In this document: positions 9,168-18,133 of the stretch, in pieces
How the letters are laid out: each line of letters opens with the position of its first letter
How positions within the stretch are numbered: position 1 is the stretch's first letter
Source of the DNA: Notolepis coatsorum
Taxonomy: Eukaryota > Chordata > Actinopteri > Aulopiformes > Paralepididae
Assembly: GCA_963971535.1 (NCBI GenBank)
Contig: OZ020592.1
Coordinates: forward strand, 122,152,707-122,216,706
Direction: 5' to 3'
Length of the DNA stretch: 64,000 nt
Translations under genes and position numbers: made by a program
The notes under the pieces: model-generated
Database searches by the model: none
The model's input: the letters and a program-made list of their open reading frames with translations, nothing else
Told to the model about the DNA's origin: nothing

Positions 9168-9376
9168 TGTCGTATTCGATTAAATAGAATAATCTTCAGG
9201 ACGAGGAGATTGCATTTAGATATTTATTCAAAGGTAAGTACTCGTTAAGCATGAGTGTAACTCCATCCACGGCTGGCAGCCAACTGACTGTCAGGACCCC
9301 TTGTCAGGTATACGTAATAGGAAGGTGCGCCTGGCGCGCCTGTCGTAAATGATATATTCAAAGCATGAATATTACA
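9168..9376 (-). repeat. 5' LTR of the Gypsy element
   Basis: The 209-bp partner of the LTR at 4478-4687 with the same TG...CA ends. As the 5' LTR on the minus strand it should hold the promoter; no clear TATA box was assigned. The bases just right (CTAGG) complete the target-site duplication. Confidence 0.95.
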
Positions 9377-9381
9377 CTAGG

Positions 9382-9674
9382 TATTGCGCTAGCGTTGCTT
9401 GATTAACCTGCGTGGTTATTATGTAGGGGGGATTACGAATGCATAATGCCGCGGCAACCTATTAATATTACCTATGCGACCTACAGTATGGCGACACATT
9501 AAAGATGGCGGCTTCCGTTCTGAACGAGCGTATTCGCGAAGGAGAGCGCTGCACTGCTCTGCCGCGGCCAATCAGAGAAACGCGCAACGAAACGCTGAAC
9601 GCAAGTAGGTTACCTTAAGTGTTCACGCTGCCTGGCCACCAATGACACACTCGGTGGCCTTTGATATTTACACT
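9382..9674. other. No gene seen
   Basis: A GC-richer unique-looking stretch between the Gypsy element and the foldback element. I saw no open frame or repeat of note. Confidence 0.4.
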
Positions 9675-10380
9675 CAGCCTACCTGGAGGCCTGTTGCTTC
9701 TTCCCAATCCAACAGTGCAAAAATGCTTCCGCATTCGTCACCGCAGGCCACTACGGTAAAGCGCCTTTCTTTTCAGGCCCGCTTAGACAAATGCTATGGC
9801 ATTTCCGCGTACATTGCAACGAATCACTTGAAACCTCGGCTGGCTGTCTATTGCCATTCTCTAAGTCAAACTCTAACCTTAACCAGCTCCTTAACAGCGC
9901 CTAAACTTAACCCTTCTAACCTTAAGCAACTCCGAAACAATGCCTAACCTTAACCAACTCCGAAACAATGCCTAAACTTAACCGGCGAAATGAAACGGCG
10001 AAAGAATGCGAATGCACGTTAAAAAAAAAAAAAAAAAAAATTGAAGGGAATCGAACTCGCCAGCAAGGAGCCGTAGGATCCACAGCCATGCAGTCTTGCC
10101 AATTGAGCTATTTCTGGATACTGAATAAGGGGCGGTTACTGGCATATAATGAGCTCCGCTCGTGTCGAACCAAGGCGGGATCTCATGCGCATGCGCGGGC
10201 ACCTCGCGAGCACGCCGGCGCACGCACGCACCTGAGCGAGCACGCCGCCGCCGGTGCACGCACCTGGGCGCTGGGCGAAGGAAAATGAAAGGCGCATTAC
10301 CGTAGTGGCCTGCGGTGACGAATGCGGAAGCATTTTTGCACTGTTGGATTGGGAAGAAGCAACAGGCTACCTGGAGGCTG
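9675..10380. mobile_element. Foldback element with about 105-bp inverted arms
   Basis: The left arm (9675-9779) and right arm (about 10277-10380) are near-perfect inverted copies; both contain CTGTTGCTTCTTCCCAATCC and GCTTCCGCATTCGTCACC. Between them lie short tandem copies of AACTCCGAAACAATGCCTAA (about 9895-9985), an A-run and a tRNA-like module. The outermost bases differ slightly between arms and I could not identify a target-site duplication. Open frames inside it are shadows of the repeats. Superfamily not assigned. Confidence 0.75.
10039..10118 (-). repeat. tRNA-like module inside the foldback element
   Basis: On the minus strand TAGCTCAATTGG fits the A box and GAGTTCGATTCC fits the B box, with tRNA-like spacing, followed by CCTTCAATTTTTTT, a Pol III terminator. 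The first and last segments match the module at 4262-4347, so both derive from one family. A clean cloverleaf is not evident. Confidence 0.5.
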
Positions 10381-10538
10381 CAGCTCCGTGCGCCGCGCCA
10401 CGGTCTGCTGGGGGTGGGAGGCACTGGATCAAACCATATGGGGCAGGGGGGGGTCGCAATCTTTGGAAACTTAAAAACTTGCTATCATTGCGTATTATTA
10501 ATTTGATTGAAATTACGTAGTTATGGTTAGATTTATAT

Positions 10539-10541
<3 letters not shown>

Positions 10542-10570
<29 letters not shown>
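10542..10570. repeat. Poly-G run of 29
   Basis: An uninterrupted G homopolymer between two ATATAT-type stretches. Such runs are prone to sequencing error and can form G-quadruplexes. Confidence 0.95.
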
Positions 10571-10751
10571 ATATATCATATTTTTCATATGATCAAAAAG
10601 TGGGGGAGCAAAAGCAAGGTTTGCTCCCCCAAGGTCAATAGTGGGAGAGCAGCTGCTTCGAGTGCTACATTACGTAGGCGTCTATGAGCGTTCGTGCATC
10701 CAATGTATGAGGAACGCAACTCTGGTATTAGTATGAACGACCAGCCAAGCT

Positions 10752-10985
10752 GGTAATAATAATAATAATTCATTTAATTTATATAGCGCTTCTCAATAAC
10801 CCGAAGTCGCTGACAATAGTCGGGAGCAAGAGTACAAACAAAGAAACAAAAGCTAAAAAACTAAAACAAAGAAACAACAAAGAAACAAAACAAAAGGAAA
10901 GCAATGCCGAGAGCTGGGCTCGAAGCCTCGAACCCAGCATATCCTGCGTTAGTGGCGAGCGCCTTGCCCACTGTGCCACTTAGCC
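10752..10985 (-). mobile_element. tRNA-derived SINE
   Basis: On the minus strand the element starts with a tRNA-like head (A box TGGCACAGTGGGCAAGGCGC; B box TGGGTTCGAGGC) near 10985. It passes through an A/C-rich body and ends with GCGCTATATAAATTAAATG and an (ATT)n tail. The GCGCTATATAAAT tail is shared by fish SINEs and L2-type LINEs, which suggests mobilisation by such a LINE. Confidence 0.75.
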
Positions 10986-11823
10986 GCCAACAGTAAATAC
11001 ATATTGAAGATTTAATTTTTTTGGACAATACTTTTTACAATTACTATTGTACCACGAATTACATCATCAACACGCGCCACGAATCACATCAACACAAACG
11101 TCATCAACGCGCGCCAGCTGTGTGTGATGATGCTCGCGCCATCCTAACCAGCGTGTGTTTGGTTTCTGCCTGACAGCCACTGAGCCGCTGCTACAATCAT
11201 ACTTTCTGTTTTCTTTTCTTCTACTAAGTGACATTTCTTTGGTGAGTCCGGGTTTAATATATTTCTATTCTGCTGAATCTCTGAACTGCTGGAAGGAAAA
11301 CAAGTTCCTTGGTTAGTTAGCTTGGTGTCTCTTCGGAGGAGGCTAGCTTCAGGTAGCTGGGGGTGTGCACGGTTTCAGACTCTGTACCCCCCGCGGGTGG
11401 ATGCTTATGGAAAACTGAGCTTTATTGCTCCCCAAAGCTTGCACTCGTGTGGTAATAATGGTGAAATATAAGAATAAGCCAACTATATCAGATCTGAACG
11501 CACAGCCGCCTCCACCCTCCTCATCAGCCTGCGCGGGGCTACGCGCTGGTTTAAAACGAACCGACCCATGGTTCACAGACACGTTTTTGTGCAGACGTGA
11601 TTATTGTGCCACAGTTTCTCCGTGATGCCATTTAAAGTATAAGCGAGTTGATATCCCCAGTTAGCCAGTACAAGAACAAGCTACTAACGTTTGTCTGGCA
11701 ACTGTTTGCTCTCTAGCTAGCAGCTTGCTAGCAGGCAAAGTTATGCTAACTTTAGCTCTATTGCTGCTCGTCTGACAGCCAACGTTAGCCTGGTGTGTGT
11801 GGACCACAACACGGATTTAGGTG
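10986..11823. other. No recognised gene
   Basis: A unique-looking stretch with moderate GC. One plus-strand frame (11425-11625) is proline- and serine-rich but has no recognisable domain. GCTAGC-rich sequence occurs near 11710-11740. It might be the 5' part of an unrecognised gene or element; nothing decides this. Confidence 0.35.
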
Positions 11824-12160
11824 TTGATTGATTGCATTGTTTGAAAATGTTATTAACAGATTGCAGAATTGGTACAATACAGTACGGCTCAATACACACA
11901 ATTGTTAAGGGGATGCAAAACAGAGAAAGACTTTCGTCTTGTTTACATCAGGGTCCCCAATTTTCAATTCATAACATAATATGACATACATGACATACAG
12001 ATAGACAGTACTGTCACATCTAGACATTTATGACATACCAGATCTACAAATATACAGTACTGTTTGTGGGTACAAAAAGAGTCTAAAAAGAGAGTATATA
12101 CATTTGAGGGGGAAGAAACTGTACATTGGAGGAGGTTGGGTGGGTTCTAGATAACGTTAC
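11824..12160 (-). mobile_element. 5'-truncated LINE tail
   Basis: Same family as the tail at 2033, again antisense to the plus strand, with GTTGATTGATTG at its 3' end and the shared TTTCGTCTTGTTTACATCAG block. It extends further 5' than the other tails, to GAAACTGTACATTGGAGGAGG, which resembles the sequence next to the LINE stop at 2732, supporting a single family. Confidence 0.7.
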
Positions 12161-12791
12161 TAGAACCTTCAACCATACTTCTCAGTTGCTAGCTTGTGAG
12201 CTTATAGCAAGCTTAAAGTAATTTATAGCTCCCGTCATGATTATCAATAGTTGCAAGATCATTTGCTACTGCCAGTGCCAGACTAGCATAATAGCACATA
12301 TTAACGTTAGTGTTTACTGTTTTGTCAGTGTATGGCTGTGACTGGTCTGGTGGATGAGTGCACCTGCTAACTAAGTATTATCATGCATGGGTGTTGTATA
12401 TTGGGATTGCACGTGGTGCATAAATACACCAAGATGGGTACATTCTTGAATGGCAGTTGCTTTAAAAATGCATCAAATATCATCGTCATTGTCTTGCTGC
12501 ACCTTCTACTAGTGTTGGGAGAGTTAACCAACGAAAGAGTCCATTTGACTCCTGCTTAGTCGACCCCAGGACTCGATTGGATCCAGAGAGACATGATGGC
12601 GAGGCATGTGACAGGTGGAAGCCTGTCCTACTGTAACTAATGCTGACTGACGTTGTAGCAACTAGCTGGTGAAAATACCATCGACCAGAAAACAAATGCT
12701 CTCTAATTGGGTGTTTGACGTAATGTAAAGACGGGACATGACGTTGAATTTTCATTGTCAATGTACACAAGGCAATTGAAATTTGTCTTTT
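12161..12791. other. No gene seen
   Basis: Unique-looking sequence without recognised repeats. The antisense open frame of 94 codons here (12486-12770) has no recognisable domain. Confidence 0.35.
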
Positions 12792-13778
12792 CCTATATCC
12801 CTCCTAGTTACACATACACACATAGTCCTCATATCCATCCTATTTAGACATACACACAGTCCTTATATCCCTCCTAGTTACACACAGTCCTCATATCCCT
12901 CCTAGTTACACACAGTCCTCATATCCCTCCTAGTTACACACAGTCCTCATATCCCTCCTAGTTACACATACACAGTCCTCATATCCCTCCTAGTTACACA
13001 GTCCTCATATCCCTCCTAGTTACACAGTCCTCATATCCCTCCTAGTTACACACAGTCCTCATATTCCTCCTAGTTACACAGTCCTCATATCCCTCCTAGT
13101 TACACACACACAGTCCTCATATCCCTCCTAGTTACACACAGTCCTCATATCCCTCCTAGTTACACACAGTCCTCATATCCCTCCTAGTTACACACAGTCC
13201 TCATATCCCTCCTAGTTACACACAGTCCTCATATCCCTCCTAGTTACACACAGTCCTCATATCCCTTCTAGTTACACACAGTCCTCATATCCCTCCTAGA
13301 GTCCTAGTTACACACAGTCCTCATATCCCTCCTAGTTACACACAGTCCTCATATCCCTCCTAGTTACACATACACACAGTCATCATATCCCTACTAGTTA
13401 CACACAGTCATCATATCCCTCCTAGTTACACACAGTCATCATATCCCTACTAGTTACACACAGTCATCATATCCCTACTAGTTACACACAGTCATCATAT
13501 CCCTCCTAGTTACACACAGTCATCATATCCCTCCTAGTTACACACACATAGTCATCATATCCCTACTAGTTACACACAGTCATCATATCCCTCCTAGTTA
13601 CACACAGTCATCATATCCCTCCTAGTTACACACACATAGTCATCATATCCCTCCTAGTTACACACACATAGTCATCATATCCCTCCTAGTTACACACACA
13701 TAGTCATCATATCCCTCCTAGTTACACACACACACACAGTCCTCATATCCCTCCTAGTTACACATACACACACAGTCC
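12792..13778. repeat. 28-bp minisatellite, roughly 35 copies
   Basis: Head-to-tail copies of TCCTCATATCCCTCCTAGTT plus ACACACAG. The left half mostly has CAGTCCTCATATCC and the right half CAGTCATCATATCC, with TACTAGTT variants also in the right half, so variants are regionally clustered. Length changes come from extra CA dinucleotides. Confidence 0.9.
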
Positions 13779-13794
13779 CCCGCATATGCATTTC

Positions 13795-14050
13795 ATCAGA
13801 GAGGTCAGAGTGCAGGGTTGCCTGCCGTGCAGGGCCTCCCTGGAGACGTTTTGGGGGTTCCGTGCCTTGCTCAAGGGCACTTAGGCAGAATGGTGGGCAT
13901 CGTAGATATAATACCAGCCACCCTTCAGTCACCAGCACACAGTTGGAATACACCCTCCTGTCAGGGCTGGGGATCAAACCAAACCAGCAACCTTTCGGTT
14001 ACTGGCCGTTGTGGCCGACCTCTTTACCACTAGGCCACCCTGCCTCCCAT
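13795..14050 (-). mobile_element. tRNA-derived SINE
   Basis: On the minus strand the head near 14045 reads GGTGGCCTAGTGGTAAAGAG (A box) followed by GGTTTGATCCC (B box), then a body with CCTTGAGCAAGGCACGG, common in fish tRNA SINEs. The 3' end meets the 28-bp minisatellite. Confidence 0.75.
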
Positions 14051-14187
14051 GGGTACCTAGCAGGCTTTTTATGACACTACCTTAATCGCACAGATGGTGC
14101 GAAGTTGCAACATTTTAGTCGATTGTTTATAAAGTGCAATGTTTATATTCCCAGCTCTGTTTACACAAGGCTTTTCCTCAAACTGAG

Positions 14188-14586
14188 TAGGGCTGAACGA
14201 TTAATCGATTTTAAATCGAAACCGCGATTTGGAATGATGCAATTAGCAAATCACAAAAAAAAATACATCGCAATTTTTTTTTTCTTTTTTATTTAACCAG
14301 GAAGTCCCATTGAGATACAAGATCGGTTTGGGAGTGGGGGGTAAGGGGTTTTAGATTGTGTGTTGTGAAGTTTAGACTTCAGAGAGGGAGAGTAAAGTAC
14401 AGAAAAAAGGTACCATTGGGTACCAGTATCAATTCCCTGGTCAAAAGAAACATTTTCAGGCTCGGTGTCCCGAAAAGACCCACGCGTAGGCCAGATGCAA
14501 GCCACATTTTACAATAAACCTCTGTGTGTAATCGCAAATTTAATCGCAATCGCAATTCGATTATTTCCCAAAATCGTCCAGCCCTA
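14188..14586. mobile_element. hAT non-autonomous element (TAGGGCTGNACGATTA family)
   Basis: Ends TAGGGCTGAACGATTA and GTCCAGCCCTA are inverted copies. The 8-bp TSD AAACTGAG is exact (14180-14187 and 14587-14594). The interior shares ATTTAACCAGGAAGTCCCAT with the element at 48494-49954, so both belong to one family. Confidence 0.9.
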
Positions 14587-14767
14587 AAACTGAGCTATGC
14601 AATCTGAACATGTGACTGCAGGGCTGTACGCTGCGATGATATCGTCGCGAATTGCCCCTTTAATTGGCCGTTGCGATTGGTAAATATTATCTGGGGGCGG
14701 GCTTGCGAGTAGTGCTTTCAAGCCTTGGATTCGCATTTCACTCCTAAATTATCCAAGGCGTGTGATG

Positions 14768-15898
14768 CAGCGTTTCCGTTAGAACATATTCGTGCCGGTC
14801 TGGATGTCCTGCAAGATTTCTATCCCCGGACATATTCGAGAAATGCCGGTCAGCCTGGTTTTCCTTTTTACCGGCTGAATGCCACCATCGGCGCCAATGT
14901 TAACGTTAATATCGCCTAATCTATGTTTTAAATTATGGCTATGTGTCTAATCTGCCCATCGCATTATCAAAGACTATTTTCCAGTCGGTGCTGTCAAGGC
15001 TGTTTATCGCGTCGTTGCCGTTTCAGAGCAGTTAGAAAAGCCCCCGTTTTCAGATAAAAAACAGCTCTTTCTGGAGCATTCTATGAAAATAGTCTTTTAG
15101 TGGAATATTCCACAACGTTGATATTCGTCGGCCTTTTTATGAATCGTTTTCAAATAAACGCTAGATGATCAATATTATACGTGCACGCAAGCACATTACG
15201 GCCGCGCGCGGATAATCGCCCTGTTGATTTCCTCTCGGACTTTTAGTGAAACCGAAACAAGAAGACATTTCACAAAACAGCTTATAACTTCATCAAACTT
15301 ACTCTGATTATCCTAACACTGATAACATAGAGTCCTTACCTGACATCAGATGGTATCCAACTGGTATATTCCAATTCCTGATCACCATTCGAAAAAATCG
15401 ATACGTGTATGGATCCAACGCGATACTGTAGAACCTCATGATCAGCGGGGATCTGAGGTTCCAGAATGAACTGTGTCACTGGTAACCCTGGCTGGATCAG
15501 TGAACTGGAAAATGTGGATATAATGTCGCACCTCAGCCAGGAGAATTAAACTTTCCACTCGGGCCTGAACGCTCGACATTTCTGTTTCTGTTTTCTTTCA
15601 CCACGGCATCAGCGGTCTCTGTGGTGGGCAGACAGACAGGCTCAAAAAAAGAAAGAAAAAAAGATTCACATCCGAGCGGCGCCATCCGCGCTTTATCAGC
15701 GTGAAGCAACATGTAATGATTGTTTTGTTCATCGCATAGGCTATTTAATTTGAGCCTATTTTAATACAATTCAAATAATAAAATTGTGCTTAGAGAAATT
15801 ATTTTCACCGGACATTATGACCGGAGATATTTAAATATTCGGACTTCAACATATTTTGCCGGTCAAAAACCGGTAATTACCGGCTAACGGAAACGCTG
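14768..15898. mobile_element. hAT-like element nested in the GGGCTGTACG element
   Basis: Ends CAGCGTTTCCGTTAG and CTAACGGAAACGCTG are perfect 15-bp inverted repeats. The 8-bp TSD GTGTGATG flanks it exactly (14760-14767 and 15899-15906). A second copy of the host element, at 34745-34890, has a single GTGTGATG (reverse complement at 34781-34788) and no insertion, giving an empty-site control. No intact transposase frame was found. Confidence 0.9.
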
Positions 15899-16019
15899 GT
15901 GTGATGATGCGATGACGTCACTCACGCGAGCTGAGCAGTGAGCACTCAGCAGGTATGATCAGCGGGAACAATCGACTGAGCACTCACTCTGATAGACTGG
16001 CTGACTGTCTGATTTAGCT

Positions 16020-16235
16020 ATGAAGAAAAGTAAAGTTAGTATTGCTTCATATTTTCGACGCGTTGTTCGACCTCCTATAGTGAGCCGAACTGAACTGAAC
16101 TCAGACACACGGAGAGAGATGTGGCATCTGCTTCTCCTCCAGCCCTCTCGCACCCGTGGCTGTTGTAAACACTGGGACCTCGGTGAGCCTGCCAGCCGGC
16201 TAGCTACTGATAGCTATCAACAAATGCTCCAGTAA
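16020..16235 (+). CDS. Possible N-terminal fragment of a transposase (uncertain)
   Basis: A 71-codon frame starts at ATG 16020 with a basic segment (KKSKVSIASYFRRVV). Short basic N-termini ending in an SYF-type motif occur in some hAT transposases, but no BED finger or catalytic domain follows. It lies in the 14.6-17.9 kb element. It could be a chance frame. Confidence 0.25.
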   Translation: MKKSKVSIASYFRRVVRPPIVSRTELNSDTRREMWHLLLLQPSRTRGCCKHWDLGEPASRLATDSYQQMLQ

Positions 16236-17894
16236 GTCTAGTAGTGCATGATAGCTTGCGTTAGCTTACTGTTCAAAACGAAACGTCCCATTAACCTGTT
16301 CCACCCCACGGCCACGGTACCGACCCCTTTTTGACATTATTATCATATATTAGTATTTTTATGAGTGCTGCAATAATTTAACGTTTTTAAAATCAAACGT
16401 TTTCAAGTATTATTATCACTACTATGTCACAAATACATGTAGAATGTAAAACGTTAGGTTGGCAATAGTTTAGCAATAGGTTAAAAGTGAGTTTATATCA
16501 TTTTAAGTTTTTATTTTTCACTCGCGTTTTTGACGCTGAAGCGTAAATGGAAATGTTGAACCATGGGAATTGTAGTTTTTTTGCGGCCATTTTGAAGAGC
16601 GCATCGCCAGCTATCTGCCAGCGTCGGAATTTCTCAAAACTACACTTCCCATGGTCCGCTATGGTCGTTCAAAGTTAGGCATTCTGAATGAATCATATCA
16701 ACAATTGTTATGATTCGCGATAATAAGCTACAAAAGGTAACGTTTTTGACAAATATTGAAACGCAGTCAGTTTCTCCACACTATTGTAATCATGTAGGAA
16801 TAATTAGATCTGAAATTAGTTACAAAATGATTACACTGTGGGAGAAATAAAAAAGTACAGTCGATTACATTAAATATCTGTATATGTTATTATACATGCC
16901 TGGTGATACTATATCCAAATTGAACTCGGCCATTTGAAAGATACTATATGTATATATATATAAATGTGCGAATTGGCTATAATAAGGTAATGTATAAGCA
17001 TATATTCTATATTCTATAATAATATTTCAAATTGCATTGGTCCGGATGGGAGAATTCAGTACTGTATATACAAAACCTTCAATTTTATCATCTTCCCTTT
17101 ATTAATTTCCTTAGATCTTTTGTACACATGATCTCAAGAGGGTACTGAATTAGCTCAGTGGCAGTTTTTTAAGTTTGGTCATTATTATCATGGTTTTATT
17201 CACTGTCAAAGATGAAAAGAAAAATCATAATTCATATTTTCCTTTGTTTCATCAGAATTTAAGCAAGCCTAGTAATAGACACAATATTTCTGACACTGAG
17301 AATACATTCATTGAGGTCCATAGATGTTCCTAGATACCAAGAATATGCAAATAGCCCTTGTAGAAGTGGAGCAATATTCCATTTACCATAGGTATACATT
17401 TTATGCAGATTTCACCTGGGGTGGAACAGGTTTTAAACTAAATAGTTCAGATAGCTCCGTCCTGATATCAATGTCTTATAACACTGAGTCGATGCGTATT
17501 CGAGCTGAGGGCACGCTGAATATAGTCAATAGGGAGCAGCTGCAGCGCCGGAGAATCCTGGCCGTAGCTGGAGGCTACAGTATAGGGCCCAGCTGCAGCT
17601 CCGGAGAATCCTGGCCGTAGCTGGAGGCTACTCAGTACACACAGACAGTGGAGCTGGTTGCATATAGCGAGCATTTAGACTTGTTGCGTGGTGGCGATGT
17701 CTCGCAGATAATACAACTACAAGTATGATTATATAATATATATATTTTATTAAAAAAAAATTATATAAAAACAATCGATATAAATAATGGTAAAATTGTT
17801 ATTTAAAAATTTGCCCCTAAAAAATATTTTTTGCCCCTAAAATTCTCATTTAGGGGCAAGTGTGCCCCTAGTGAAAAAGCTTAGCGTACAGCCC

Positions 17895-18133
17895 TGGACT
17901 GCACTTGGCTTTTTGGTCTTATAACCAGAGATTGGAAGCACGTAATAATAGGTCAAGCAGGGTTGTACACAAATCAACAGGTAGTGAACAAGCGTAAAAG
18001 AGATCCATAAGCTGGAGCAAAGCTGATTGTCTTTAGAAGGAACTAACATCCCAGCCTTATATCCGCCAATAAAAGCCAGATATGGTTAAAAAGATATAGA
18101 TCATGATGTCTCCACACGCCCCTAGTAGGCCTA
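17895..18133. other. No gene seen
   Basis: Short unique-looking spacer between the large element and the 49-bp minisatellite. Confidence 0.5.

Larger units (their letters stand above)
4478..9376 (-). mobile_element. Complete Ty3/Gypsy LTR retrotransposon, Mag/Jule-like
   Basis: Two near-identical LTRs (4478-4687 and 9168-9376) enclose a minus-strand gag-pol region. The element is flanked by the 5-bp TSD CTAGG (4473-4477 and 9377-9381). The primer site touches the 5' LTR with no spacer and a purine tract touches the 3' LTR. The domain order is gag, zinc knuckles, protease, reverse transcriptase, RNase H, integrase, and no envelope frame follows integrase. That order, the short LTRs and the gag character fit the Mag clade, to which the fish element Jule belongs; the clade is my inference from memory. 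The LTRs differ by an indel and a few bases near their start, so the insertion is young, but an 8-bp tandem duplication breaks the pol frame. Confidence 0.93.
14618..17894. mobile_element. Large DNA transposon-like element (GGGCTGTACG family) with a nested insertion
   Basis: The left end GGGCTGTACGCTGCG and the right end TTAGCGTACAGCCC are inverted copies. The flanks share GACTGCA, a possible degenerate 8-bp TSD. A frame at 16020-16235 starts MKKSKVSIASYFRR, reminiscent of an N-terminal transposase segment, but no catalytic core was seen. Fragments of the family occur at 29949-29988 and, reversed, at 34745-34890. A related end is seen near 36650. The element 14768-15898 is nested in it. Boundaries are approximate. 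Confidence 0.6.

Noticed and set aside
10039..10118. Functional tRNA gene
   Set aside because: A and B boxes are good but acceptor and anticodon arms do not pair convincingly, and a related copy lies in another repeat.
9968..10520. Several frames of 60-150 codons in the foldback element
   Set aside because: Overlap inverted arms, homopolymers and the tRNA-like module on both strands; no domain.
12486..12770. 94-codon minus-strand frame
   Set aside because: No recognisable domain; such lengths are expected by chance here.
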